A DNA stretch of 64,000 bases from contig JAXMAV010000015.1 in assembly GCA_046350255.1 (NCBI GenBank), forward strand, positions 1 through 64,000. Reading direction: 5' to 3'. Positions 26,393 through 39,249 of the stretch are shown here, piece by piece (position 1 is the first letter of the stretch; each line of letters starts with the position of its first letter). The notes beneath the pieces were generated by a model. The model was not told the DNA's origin and made no database searches. It was given only the letters and a program-made list of their open reading frames with translations. This stretch comes from CALDUY01 sp046350255. Its GTDB lineage: Bacteria > Planctomycetota > Planctomycetia > Gemmatales > Gemmataceae. The position numbers and the translations under genes were made by a program.

Positions 26393-27427
26393 ATGATTAT
26401 TGTCCTGCGCCCTGAATCGACCGAAGCGCAGATCCAGCATATCCTGGAACGCATCGTCGAACTCGGCTTCAAGCCGCACGTCAGCCGGGGCGAGCTGCGC
26501 ACCATCATCGGCGTGATCGGTGACGAGGGCAAGCTGCGTGCCGAACCCCTGCAGGCCATCCCGGGCGTCGAGCAGGTCCTGCAGGTGCTCAAGCCCTACA
26601 AGCTGGCCAGTCGCGAGATGCGCCGGGAAGATACCGTGGTCGAGGTAGGCGACCCCGCCACGGGGGCGAAGCCAGTCCGCATCGGCGGGGGCTCGCTCGT
26701 GATGATCGCAGGCCCCTGCGCCATCGAAAGTTACGAGGTGCTCGACACGATCGCCACCCAGGTGAAGGCGGCCGGGGCCAACCTGCTACGCGGCGGGGCG
26801 TTCAAACCGCGCACCAGCCCGTATGCCTTCCAGGGCCTGGGCGAAAAAGGGTTGCAGATTCTTCGCGAGGTCGGCCACAAGCACGGCATGCCCGTGGTGA
26901 CCGAGGTGATGGATCCGCGCCAGGTGGAACTCGTCCACCGCTACACCGACATGTTTCAGATCGGCGCTCGGAACATGCAGAACTTCGACCTGCTCAAGGA
27001 GGTCGGCATGACCCGGAAGCCTGTGCTGCTCAAGCGCGGCATGAGCGCCACGGTCAAGGATCTGCTCATGTCTGCCGAGTATGTGCTGTCCGAGGGCAAC
27101 CCCGGGGTGGTGCTGTGCGAACGCGGCGTCAAGTCGTTCGAGGATTCGACCCGCAACATGCTCGATCTCAGCGCAGTGCCCAACATCAAGGGACTGTCGC
27201 ACCTGCCGATCATTGTCGATCCAAGCCATGCCACCGGCCGGCCCGATCTGATTCCCTCCATGGCCCGGGCTTCGGTGGCCGCTGGGGCTGACGGCGTCCA
27301 CATCGAGGTCCACTCCTGCCCGGAGAAGGCGATGTCGGATGGGCCGCAGGCACTCTTGCCATCGCAGTACGCGGCGCTGCTCAAGGATCTTCGCCGCCTC
27401 GCCGACCTTCTGGGCAAAACCTTCTAA
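26393..27427 (+). CDS. aroF: 3-deoxy-7-phosphoheptulonate (DAHP) synthase, type I-beta with N-terminal ferredoxin-like domain
   Basis: 344 residues, with GGAGG 7 bases before the ATG. It condenses PEP and erythrose 4-phosphate, the first committed aromatic step. The N-terminal regulatory-like domain (about 1-70: IIVLRPESTEAQIQHILERI) is typical of the Thermotoga-type enzymes. The barrel follows with AGPCAIES, LRGGAFKPRTSPYAFQG, VLLKRGMSAT, CERGVKSFE and DPSHATGRPDLI (metal and substrate residues). Its position behind pheA ties pathway entry to the phenylalanine branch. Confidence 0.96.
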   Translation: MIIVLRPESTEAQIQHILERIVELGFKPHVSRGELRTIIGVIGDEGKLRAEPLQAIPGVEQVLQVLKPYKLASREMRREDTVVEVGDPATGAKPVRIGGGSLVMIAGPCAIESYEVLDTIATQVKAAGANLLRGGAFKPRTSPYAFQGLGEKGLQILREVGHKHGMPVVTEVMDPRQVELVHRYTDMFQIGARNMQNFDLLKEVGMTRKPVLLKRGMSATVKDLLMSAEYVLSEGNPGVVLCERGVKSFEDSTRNMLDLSAVPNIKGLSHLPIIVDPSHATGRPDLIPSMARASVAAGADGVHIEVHSCPEKAMSDGPQALLPSQYAALLKDLRRLADLLGKTF

Positions 27428-27445
27428 CCAACGGAGTGGGTGATC

Positions 27446-28204
27446 ATGCGTCCTCGAATCGTGGCCGGCAATTGGAAGATGAATACCCTGCGCGACAGCG
27501 CGCGCGACCTCGCCCGCGCAGTGGTCACCCAGACCCAGGATGTCCAGGGCGTTCAGGTCGTGGTCTGTCCGCCGTTCCCCTACCTGAACACCGTGGCCGA
27601 GGTGGTAGCCGGGTCGAAGGTGGGCCTGGGCGCGCAGAACTGCCATACCGAGCAAGGCGGCGCCTACACCGGCGAGGTGGCCGCTCCCATGCTTCGCGAC
27701 GTGGGCTGCCAGTACGTCATTCTGGGCCACAGTGAGCGCCGGCACGGTCTGCACGAATCCGACGCCGCCATCAACTTCAAGGTCCACACCGCGCTGGAGG
27801 CTGGACTCCAGGTCATCCTCTGCATGGGCGAGACGCTGGAGGAGCGCAAGGCCAAGCGGATGGAGCGCGTCTTCGCCCGACAGGTGCTGGCCGCCCTGGC
27901 CGGCCTGAAGCCGGACCAGCTGGCCCGCATCATCCTGGCCTACGAGCCCGTCTGGGCCATCGGCACCGGAGAGACGGCCACGCCTCAGCAGGCGCAGGAC
28001 GCCCACGCCTTCATTCGCTCGCACCTGGCCCAGACACAGGGTGCCGCGGTGGCCCAGGCCATGCCGATCCTGTACGGCGGCAGCGTCAAGGCGGACAACG
28101 CCTCCAAGCTGTTCGAGCAACCCGACGTGGATGGCGGTTTGATCGGCGGCGCCAGCCTGAAGATCAACGACTTCCTGCCGATCGTGAAGGCGGCCGCAAA
28201 GTAA
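27446..28204 (+). CDS. tpiA: triosephosphate isomerase
   Basis: 252 residues from the ATG at 27446, with GGAG 9 bases upstream; a GTG at 27440 is too close to that site. It interconverts dihydroxyacetone phosphate and glyceraldehyde 3-phosphate. Catalytic residues seen: NWKMN (Asn, Lys), GHSERR (His), AYEPVWAIGTG (Glu and flexible loop), and the phosphate-binding YGGSVK and GLIGGASL. It lies 18 bp behind aroF and probably shares its transcript. Confidence 0.97.
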   Translation: MRPRIVAGNWKMNTLRDSARDLARAVVTQTQDVQGVQVVVCPPFPYLNTVAEVVAGSKVGLGAQNCHTEQGGAYTGEVAAPMLRDVGCQYVILGHSERRHGLHESDAAINFKVHTALEAGLQVILCMGETLEERKAKRMERVFARQVLAALAGLKPDQLARIILAYEPVWAIGTGETATPQQAQDAHAFIRSHLAQTQGAAVAQAMPILYGGSVKADNASKLFEQPDVDGGLIGGASLKINDFLPIVKAAAK

Positions 28205-28221
28205 GGTTGCCTGGCCGGAAA

Positions 28222-28260
28222 AAACGAGACGAGCGCCTGGTGGATAACCAGGCGCTCGTC
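28222..28260. terminator. bidirectional terminator between tpiA and ileS
   Basis: A 14-bp perfect stem (28228-28241 with 28247-28260, 5-base loop). On the minus strand it is followed by TCGTTTTTTCC, so it is a strong ileS terminator. It may also stop tpiA transcription. Confidence 0.85.
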
Positions 28261-28267
28261 GGCACGT

Positions 28268-31849
<3,582 letters not shown>

Positions 31850-31905
31850 GGTCGGTCCTCGTGTGCGATCTCAACGCAGCTATCTTAGCAGGGATACCAG
31901 CCAAG

Positions 31906-31941
31906 ACAGAGGGGGGTGCCTTTTGAGGCACCCCCCTCTGT
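31906..31941 (-). terminator. 15-bp perfect hairpin after the lipoprotein gene
   Basis: The arm at 31906-31920 pairs perfectly with 31927-31941 around a TTTTGA loop. It starts 5 bp past the minus-strand stop. The T tail is poor, but stem strength and placement fit a terminator for the secretin-lipoprotein transcript. Confidence 0.65.
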
Positions 31942-31945
31942 GAGA

Positions 31946-32596
31946 TCATCGCACCGGGATCGGTGGCGGCAAGGGCGATTTCGGGGTGGGCGGCGGCAGC
32001 GTCGATGCTGCGGACGACCCAGGCGACCGCGACCCTGGCATGCCCAGCGGCGTCTGTCCCTCGCGAATCACCCCGTTCTTGATGTCCAGGGTGACCGCAT
32101 TTTCAGTGTAGATCGGCGCCTCGTTCGCAGCCTTGAAGGCGGTCCGCAGACGGACCTTGCTCATCTCGGGCTTGTACTCCTTCGACGGCAGGAAGACCGT
32201 GTAGCCGCAGCCGATCATGTCCTTGCGGGACAGGCGACGAAGCGTCTCCGGATCGATCTCCCAGCGTTCGACCCACTTCGGCGGGTTGTGTGCCTCGTCG
32301 AACAGGTCCACCGCCAGGGCTCCCTCAGCAAGGAGGGGGTAATCGATGGTCGGACCGAAGAGGTAGATCCGCCCGACGAATCCCGGGTTGAGCTGTCCGT
32401 TGTGGACCGGATCGGGCACCAGGGCCACGGAGTTGTTCCAGGTGCAGACGATCTGGCAGGCCTTGGTAGGCTGCATCGCACCGAATGTCTTCAGCGTGGT
32501 CCACTCGGTACTGACACAGCCCGTGCTCAGCCCCACGGCCAGGGCGGCGATCCACAGGAGGCCCCGCCTCACCGCCGGAAGCGTAAGAGATTCCAT
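31946..32596 (-). CDS. putative lipoprotein of the secretin module
   Basis: 216 residues. It has a lipoprotein signal: positive N-terminus, hydrophobic stretch (LLWIAALAVGL) and lipobox LSTGC with Cys at about 27. The mature part has no family I recognise. It contains beta-type segments (IYLFGPTIDYPLLAEGALAVD, KVRLRTAFKA) and a Pro-rich C-terminal tail. The start overlaps the end of the giant secretin by 28 bp, so the two are translationally coupled. A role as a pilotin-like or outer-membrane partner of the secretin is an inference from this position only. Confidence 0.8.
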   Translation of the reverse strand: MESLTLPAVRRGLLWIAALAVGLSTGCVSTEWTTLKTFGAMQPTKACQIVCTWNNSVALVPDPVHNGQLNPGFVGRIYLFGPTIDYPLLAEGALAVDLFDEAHNPPKWVERWEIDPETLRRLSRKDMIGCGYTVFLPSKEYKPEMSKVRLRTAFKAANEAPIYTENAVTLDIKNGVIREGQTPLGMPGSRSPGSSAASTLPPPTPKSPLPPPIPVR

Positions 32597-35500
32597 CGCT
32601 CGGACTCCTTTCCATCCTTGGAAGCGGGTGCCATGGCGGTCGTCCCCTGCGGCCCGGTCGGCAGCGGAGCCTGCCCAGGAGCCTGCATCGGAGGCGTTCC
32701 ACCTGGCGCTCCTGGCATGGCCGCGCGTCCGGGCAGCGTGGTTAATGCCTGCAAGGGACGGTCAGCCTCCGCGTTGCTCCCAGCGGCGGCGCTAGGCAAG
32801 GGCGCCGCCAGCGTCGAGACAGCGGGGGCCGTCGGAGGCATGGGCGTGGGCCGCGGCAGCGGAGGCGAGGTCGGCCCAGGGTTCGGCAAGGCCGGTCCGG
32901 AAGGCGTCGTCCCCGGAGCCATCGGCCGGGGCCGCGGCAACTGGGGCTCGTTGGAGGTCGAGGGAACCACCGGATCGTTGACCGACGGGATCGCAGGCCC
33001 CCCCACCGGCGGAGGCAGCGTCGGATCGGTCGGCGTCAGCGGGGCCGGCAGCGCACCATCGACAGCCCCGGCCGCGGGCGGCGCTGGCGGAGGCGGGAAC
33101 AACGGGTGCATGCCGGTCATGCCGTGCGTCTTGATCACCTCGCCGATGGTCCAGTCCATGCGGCGCGACTCCTCGGCCAGGATGCGCTCGGCTTCCATCC
33201 TGTTACGCACGATGTGCGGCGTGAGGATGACCAGCAGCTCGCGCTTCTCCTTCGACTGCGTGCGATAGCGGAACAGCGAGCCCAGGTAGGGCAGGTCGCC
33301 CAGCATGGGGATCTTGTTCTCGTTCTTGCTGTCGTTGCGAGTGATCAGGCCACCGATGGCCACCGTCTCACCATCCCGGGCGATGATGGTGGTGTCGATG
33401 ATCTGCTGGTTGAAGACCGGTGCCTGCAGACCGTTACCCAGCGGCAGCAACTCGGGCGAAACGCTGGAGATCTGCGGCGTGACACGCAGCGTCACTTTGC
33501 CATCCGGGTTGATCTTCGGGATGACGTTCAGGATGACGCCGACATCGCGATAGATGACGTTGTTCTGCGCGATGCCGACCGACACGGCCTGTCCCTGGAC
33601 GGTGGGGACGCTCTGGCCGACCGCGATCTGGGCCGCCTGGTTATCCAGGGCCATGATCTGCGGACGGCTGAGGATCTCGATGCGCTGCTGCTGCTTCAGG
33701 GCACGAATCAGCAGGTTGAAGGAATCGGACGCGGCCGAGAAGACGAAGCCACCGACGTTGGCGGTCGGCGAGACGCGGCCCACGCCCAGGTTGCCCAGCC
33801 CCTGGAAGCCGACGATGTCGCGCCGCACCAGCGGGTTGTTCCCCAGGCCGACCACCGGGTTGTTGAAGTTGTAGCCGAGCAGCGTGGCCGGGTTGCTGCT
33901 GCTGTTCACCGTGACGCCCGGCGGCGTGGTGATGCCGAAGACGTTCGTCACGTTGTTGGGATTGGTGAAGCTGGTGGTTCCGGAGTTGAGTCCCAGGGCC
34001 GGGAACACGCTCCGCTCGAAGAGCACAGGGCTCTGCAGGCCGATCTCGACGCCGAACTCCTCGTTATTGCTCAACGACACGTCGGCGATGAGCACCTGGA
34101 TGACCACCTGCGGCAGCTCAGCGTCCAGCTCGTAGATCAGCCGCATGATGTCCGGGTAATACCGGGGCGTGGCGCTGACCAGGAGCTTGTTGGTGATCGG
34201 CTCTGGGACGACCACCACTTCGCGCTCGATGTCCTGGAAGGGTGTCAGCTGGCCACCACGCTGGTAGACCTGCAGCGTCTGGCTGAGGAAGTCATTCAGC
34301 GCCCGGGCCAGATCGACCGCGGTCGAGTTCTGGAGTACCACCACCTCGTTCCGCCGCAGCTGGACGTCGGAATCTTCAAGCCGGGTGATGATGGCCTCGA
34401 TGGTTTCCAGGTCGTTGCGGCTACCAGCCACGATCAGCGAATTGGTCCGCTGGTCGATGGTCAGACGCAGATCGATGACTGGGGCGCCCTCGGGGTTGAT
34501 TCCGCCCAGGGCCAGGGCGAGCGGTCGGAGAGCGCCAATCCCACCAGCGCCACCGAGCAGGCCCGAGGTACCCGGGAACGAGCCCGCACCGCCCAGGCCA
34601 GGGATACCGCCGCCCGCGCCAGGAATGCCGAAGCTCCCCCCACCGGCGCCACCCCCGCCGGTCTGGGTCGGCAGGCTGCCGGTACCCAGGAACAGCTGCT
34701 GGATGGTGGCCGCCATGGTGGCAGCGTCCGACTTCTTGAGCGGGAAGATATTGATCTCCGCTCGCGAAGCCGGGGGCACGTCCAGCTCCTTGATCAGCGA
34801 CATGAGCAGATCGATGGTCTTGGCCGGCGCCGAGAGGATGATCGAGTTGGTCCGCACGTCCGGGGTCAGCCGGATGTCTTCGAGGAAGCCAGACTCGACG
34901 ATCTTGCCCGATCGCAACGCGCTGATGAAACGCAGCGAGGTGAACTTGGTCTGGCCCCCGGCACTGCCCGCCGTTGCACCCGCCGAGGCCGGCAGGCCCG
35001 CCGTCTGAGGCGCCCGACCGGCACCCAGGCCGCCCGCACCTCCCAGACCTCCGCCACCGCCAAACAGGCCGCCGAGACCACCCTGGCCACCGAAGCCGCC
35101 ACCCACACCCGGGACGCCGCCAAAGCCTCCCTGACCGCCGCCCAGGGTCGGCACGATGCCGCCGCCTGTGCCTGCGGAGGTGGGAATGACTCCCTGCGAA
35201 ACCGCGCGAAGGATGAGGTTGGCCACCTCGTCGGCCAGGCCGTTCCGCAGCGGCACGATGCGCAGCTCGTGGACCGCACTGGAGGGGTTGGTGTCGATGT
35301 ACTCGATGAGATCCTTGATCTCCGCCAGGTCGGAGGGCGCCGCCTGCACGAAGACGGTGTTGGTCGAGTCGTCCCAGGTGATACGGATCTGGTTCTGCGC
35401 CAGCGTCTCGGTACCCGCGTACCGGGAGTTGTAGAAGTTCTGAATCTGCGTCCCCACGCGCGAGGCCGGCGCCTTCTTCAGGGGGAAGGCCATGGGCCGG

Positions 35501-38500
35501 GCGTCCTGAGTGGTCGGCTTGTCAAACATCTTGATCTGTTTGACGATCTCGTCCAGTCGGCTACGTGGCGCCGACACCAGGATGGAGTTGAAGCGTGGGA
35601 AGGGCAGCAAGACGACGCTGGCCAGCTGCTCGATGGTCTGACCGCCAGGGCCAGAGATCGTCGTGGTGGTGGCGGCCCGGGTGTTGCCCGAGGGGCCCAC
35701 GACCACGCGACGGTAGAACTCGGTCAGGTAACTGCTCAGGCTGGTGGCGTCCGCCTGCTCGAGCGTGAGCAGTTCGGTCTTGTAGTCACCCACCGCGCCA
35801 TACTTCTGGAGCGTGCTGATGATCTGCAACACCGCGTCGACGTCGGCCGGGGTGTTGCCGCTGATGACGATCACGCCCAGCTGTTCCAGCGGTTCGACCG
35901 TCACATTCGCCCGGGGACCGGCAATGGTTTCCGCCGGGGTCGCCGGTGCGGGTGGTGGAGCGGCCGCTGCTGCGGTCAGCTCGCCACCTGCCGGGGCGCC
36001 TGGCCCCTCGTGACGCACCGGGTGAATCGGCCCAGTTCCCGTGTCGGCCTGGACGGGCTGCGCGGCGTGGGCTGCGGGCTGCTCTTGCTGCGGATCGTAG
36101 AGGAGAGACTGCTGAGGGTCGTCCGTGACCCGGCGCTCAAAAAAATCGCGCCCTCCGTCTGGCTGGCGGGCGTCGCTACTTCGGCGACCACCGCCTCCAT
36201 CCCCGCCGCCTCCGCGACGGCCGCCACCGAAGCCGCTGCTACCGCCGAAGCCACTGCCACCGAAGCCTCCACCTCCACCCGGCTGGAAGAAGGGCGAGCC
36301 ACCGAAGGGCCCTCCAGCTCCACCCCCGCCGAACGGACTGCCACCTCCGCCGCCGAAGGGGCTACCGCCCATGCCGCCGCGGAAGCCCCCGCCTCCGCCG
36401 CCGAAGGGGCTACCGCCCATGCCACTGGAGCCAAATCCGCCGCCGGTCCGGCGAACAGAGCGGCCCTGAATAGCATCCACCGCCTGCTGCACCAGGAGCG
36501 GGTCGATGCCCTGGATGGACACGACTCGCACGGTGCGCGTGGCCAGCTTCGAGGCCTCGTCCATCTCCTCAACCAGGCGACGAATATCCTTGTACAGCGC
36601 GTCGGGGCAGGCGAGCACCAGGCTGTTGGTACGATCATCAACGCCCAGCGAGAGCACAGCCGTCCGGCCATCGTTGGCGTTGCCGACCGCTCCTCCGCCC
36701 ATGGCCCCGCCACCAAACCGTCCGAAGAAGCCAGGGAAACCACCCACACTGGTGGTTTGCGGCGCCGAGTTGGTCTGCTGGCGGTAGACATCCCGCAGCA
36801 CACTGGCGACCTCGGTGGCGCTGGCGTACTTGAGCGTGATACGGAAGGTGCGAATCAGGCCGCGCGAGTCGGAATCCTCGGCGTCGATCGCCTTGGCCAG
36901 CAGGCTCTTGATGGCAAGCATGTCGAGTGGCGTGGCCTTGACCAGGATGGAGTTCGTGGGCGGATACGCCACCACGCGGATGCGGTTGGCCTCGGGATTG
37001 GCGGGCGCAGCAGCACCCGGAGCGCCGAATCGCCCGAACATGCCACCCAGGCCACCGCCGCCGAACGGGAACCCGCCACCACCACCGCCCATCGGGTTAG
37101 GCTGCTTGGGGCCATTGAACGCTTCGTCGAGCGCCTTGGCCGCCTCGGTAGCGCTGGCGTTGGTCAGCTTGATCACCTCGAAGTCACCCTTACCCGGCGA
37201 CTTGGTGTAGAAGTTGATCAGCTGTCCCACCAGGGCAAGTGCCTCGGGGTCGTCGCTGGTCACCAGCAGGCGATTGCCCTTGGCCAGGATACGGATCGGC
37301 TTGTTTGCATCACCCTTGCGATCGTCCGCCTTGTCGGGCCGGGGGTTGACCAGGCCGCCATCGTCGTCCTTCTGCGCGACCAGGACCCGACCACCATCCG
37401 ACGAGGGCACGCGTGTGTCGCCTTCGATCGGCTTGGTGCGTTTCTCTTCTTCCTTGGGCTTGATCGGTTGGGTGGCCGGGGCATCGGGGGCAATCACCTC
37501 GATGGGGTTCTTGCGCCATTGCTTCAGCACCCGTGCCAGTTCCTCGGCCAGGACGCCAGCGCTGCCGGTATCCAGGTTGAAGGTCCGCACGCGGGCCGAC
37601 GGAGACGGTCCACCGTCGTTTCCGGCGATCACCTTCACGATGCTCTTGGCCTCGGAGATCTGATCATCCGAGCCGCGCACGATGATAGCATTCTTGTCGG
37701 AGAGCGCCTCGACGTACGGCGCCCCGGCCTTGGTGTCGCCCAGCATACCGGTCAGGGTCTTGGCCACCTCGGCCGCGTCCCGGTCACCCACATCGATGGT
37801 GACGGCCATCAGACCGGCCGCTTTTTCGGTGGTGCCGAGCACCTGCTTGGCGATCTCGATCTGATCCTCGGGGGTGGCGTAGACGAGCAGCTTGTTCGCC
37901 CCCGCCGAGGAGATCCGGCAGGTGGGTGATGCCTTGTATGCCTCGGAGAGTGTCTTGGCGATGGCGTCGGCGCTACCGGCCGCCACGTTGTAGATCTTCA
38001 GTTCGGGCTGGCCCACGAGCACGCGCTTGGTGCCCACGTCGATCCGTTTGAGGATGCCCTCGGCCTCGGCGATCTTGTCGGCGGGCCCGGTCACCAGGAT
38101 GGTGTTGGTCCGTTCGTTACTGGTGATGAAGTGCAGCCGCTTGTTCGTGCTGACCGGCCGGCCCGTGGTGCCCGGCGTGGTCGTCGTGGTTGGAGTCGAG
38201 CCTCCCGTGGTGGCCCGGCCGTCACCCATGAGATCCTTCAGGATCCGCTCGGCCTCGGAGGCGCGGATGTACTTGCACTCGTAGCTCAGCTGGTTCGCCG
38301 TGGCGCCAGCCGCACTCTCCTGGGCGTCCAGGGTGCGCTGAATCCGGCGCAGGTTGGCCACGGTGTCCTGCAGCAAGAGCGAGTTGGACGCGGTCAGCGG
38401 CGTGATCTCGCCGAAGGGCCCCATCATCTTCTTCACTTCCGGAGCCTGCTGCTCGGCATCCAGCGTCTTGAGCGTCAGCACCATCTGGACCAGTTCGGTG

Positions 38501-39096
38501 CGTCCGCGGTGTTCGAGATCCTCGGGCAGCACACGCGGCAGCAGAGCGGGATCCACCTTGTCGTCCGCCGGGACGATGGTGAAGTTCCGCTCGCGGTTGA
38601 TCATGTAGTATTTCTGCGTGGCCGCATTCGCCATCAACCCATCGTTGATGATGTCGATCACCTCGGCCAGGGTGTACTTCTTCCCCTTGGGGTTGGTGAA
38701 GGTGAAGGTCCCCGAAGGCAGGGCGTTGGCGACAATCGGCTTCCCGGTCTGCTCGGCGAGCCAGTTGAAGACGCTACCCCAGGGCTTCTTCTCCATGGTG
38801 AAGGCGTAGAGTTTCTCGTCGGTCGGTTTGACCTCGACCCGAGAAGGCAACGCCGGAGGCGGCACCACCGTCACAGACGGAGGCGGCGCAGCCGTGGAGG
38901 TACGGGTGGTGACAATGCGGCCGGGGTCCGCGTGACTGGCACTCGAACTCCAGATGACCAGCACCGCCAGAAGCCCACCGATGCCCCAGCGTGTGGGAAC
39001 TGGTGTAGCACCAGGGGTAGGCCGGCGGACATCGGCTACTTTAGCGCGCATGAGTCTGCCCTGCTTATGATCTGACACTTGGGATGTGAGCCTCAT
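32569..39096 (-). CDS. giant secretin (type II secretion / type IV pilus GspD-PilQ family) with about a dozen N1-like repeats
   Basis: About 2175 residues from the ATG at 39096 (GAGG 9 bases upstream); an ATG at 39051 is also possible. Typical GspD/PilQ proteins have 600-750. The N-terminus has a signal-like helix (GGLLAVLVIWSSSASHA), then an N0-like domain (FTMEKKPWGSVFNWLAEQTG). About twelve N1/NolW-type units follow, each ending in a phrase such as RTNSLIVAG, NSILVSAP, TNKLLVSAT or NAIIVRGS plus a helix. Between them lie Gly/Phe-rich and Pro/Ala-rich linkers. The C-terminal secretin pore domain is intact (ILSRPQIMALDNQAAQIAVGQ; VGVILNVIPKINPDGKVTL; ETVAIGGLI; PMLGDLPYLGSLF), followed by a long Pro-rich tail. 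It should form an outer-membrane channel with an extended periplasmic barrel. It lies downstream of the PilO/P- and PilM/N-like genes on the same strand. Confidence 0.93.
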   Translation of the reverse strand: MRLTSQVSDHKQGRLMRAKVADVRRPTPGATPVPTRWGIGGLLAVLVIWSSSASHADPGRIVTTRTSTAAPPPSVTVVPPPALPSRVEVKPTDEKLYAFTMEKKPWGSVFNWLAEQTGKPIVANALPSGTFTFTNPKGKKYTLAEVIDIINDGLMANAATQKYYMINRERNFTIVPADDKVDPALLPRVLPEDLEHRGRTELVQMVLTLKTLDAEQQAPEVKKMMGPFGEITPLTASNSLLLQDTVANLRRIQRTLDAQESAAGATANQLSYECKYIRASEAERILKDLMGDGRATTGGSTPTTTTTPGTTGRPVSTNKRLHFITSNERTNTILVTGPADKIAEAEGILKRIDVGTKRVLVGQPELKIYNVAAGSADAIAKTLSEAYKASPTCRISSAGANKLLVYATPEDQIEIAKQVLGTTEKAAGLMAVTIDVGDRDAAEVAKTLTGMLGDTKAGAPYVEALSDKNAIIVRGSDDQISEAKSIVKVIAGNDGGPSPSARVRTFNLDTGSAGVLAEELARVLKQWRKNPIEVIAPDAPATQPIKPKEEEKRTKPIEGDTRVPSSDGGRVLVAQKDDDGGLVNPRPDKADDRKGDANKPIRILAKGNRLLVTSDDPEALALVGQLINFYTKSPGKGDFEVIKLTNASATEAAKALDEAFNGPKQPNPMGGGGGGFPFGGGGLGGMFGRFGAPGAAAPANPEANRIRVVAYPPTNSILVKATPLDMLAIKSLLAKAIDAEDSDSRGLIRTFRITLKYASATEVASVLRDVYRQQTNSAPQTTSVGGFPGFFGRFGGGAMGGGAVGNANDGRTAVLSLGVDDRTNSLVLACPDALYKDIRRLVEEMDEASKLATRTVRVVSIQGIDPLLVQQAVDAIQGRSVRRTGGGFGSSGMGGSPFGGGGGGFRGGMGGSPFGGGGGSPFGGGGAGGPFGGSPFFQPGGGGGFGGSGFGGSSGFGGGRRGGGGDGGGGRRSSDARQPDGGRDFFERRVTDDPQQSLLYDPQQEQPAAHAAQPVQADTGTGPIHPVRHEGPGAPAGGELTAAAAAPPPAPATPAETIAGPRANVTVEPLEQLGVIVISGNTPADVDAVLQIISTLQKYGAVGDYKTELLTLEQADATSLSSYLTEFYRRVVVGPSGNTRAATTTTISGPGGQTIEQLASVVLLPFPRFNSILVSAPRSRLDEIVKQIKMFDKPTTQDARPMAFPLKKAPASRVGTQIQNFYNSRYAGTETLAQNQIRITWDDSTNTVFVQAAPSDLAEIKDLIEYIDTNPSSAVHELRIVPLRNGLADEVANLILRAVSQGVIPTSAGTGGGIVPTLGGGQGGFGGVPGVGGGFGGQGGLGGLFGGGGGLGGAGGLGAGRAPQTAGLPASAGATAGSAGGQTKFTSLRFISALRSGKIVESGFLEDIRLTPDVRTNSIILSAPAKTIDLLMSLIKELDVPPASRAEINIFPLKKSDAATMAATIQQLFLGTGSLPTQTGGGGAGGGSFGIPGAGGGIPGLGGAGSFPGTSGLLGGAGGIGALRPLALALGGINPEGAPVIDLRLTIDQRTNSLIVAGSRNDLETIEAIITRLEDSDVQLRRNEVVVLQNSTAVDLARALNDFLSQTLQVYQRGGQLTPFQDIEREVVVVPEPITNKLLVSATPRYYPDIMRLIYELDAELPQVVIQVLIADVSLSNNEEFGVEIGLQSPVLFERSVFPALGLNSGTTSFTNPNNVTNVFGITTPPGVTVNSSSNPATLLGYNFNNPVVGLGNNPLVRRDIVGFQGLGNLGVGRVSPTANVGGFVFSAASDSFNLLIRALKQQQRIEILSRPQIMALDNQAAQIAVGQSVPTVQGQAVSVGIAQNNVIYRDVGVILNVIPKINPDGKVTLRVTPQISSVSPELLPLGNGLQAPVFNQQIIDTTIIARDGETVAIGGLITRNDSKNENKIPMLGDLPYLGSLFRYRTQSKEKRELLVILTPHIVRNRMEAERILAEESRRMDWTIGEVIKTHGMTGMHPLFPPPPAPPAAGAVDGALPAPLTPTDPTLPPPVGGPAIPSVNDPVVPSTSNEPQLPRPRPMAPGTTPSGPALPNPGPTSPPLPRPTPMPPTAPAVSTLAAPLPSAAAGSNAEADRPLQALTTLPGRAAMPGAPGGTPPMQAPGQAPLPTGPQGTTAMAPASKDGKESERWNLLRFRR
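36344..36423. repeat. 32-bp perfect direct repeat inside the giant secretin gene
   Basis: Two identical 32-base copies at 36344-36375 and 36392-36423, offset by 48 bases (16 codons, in frame). They encode Gly-rich GMGGSPFGGGGG units of a linker, so they can expand or contract without changing the frame. Confidence 0.85.
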
Positions 39097-39249
39097 AACG
39101 AGCCGCCTCGGATGTGTCCAGCCCATTAGGCTGACCGTGGCGCGGCTCGCTCCTACAGATATGGTACCCCCGTAACTCGTATCATCGACAGACTCCCTCT
39201 AGATTATTGAGCCGAGTCGGGAATCGGGCCACTTCTCCTCAAGTTCTCA

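Noticed and set aside
33106..37929. A 1607-codon open frame on the plus strand
   Set aside because: It is fully antisense to the giant secretin gene. Its length follows from GC-rich codon bias in the real frame, and its sequence has no domain character.
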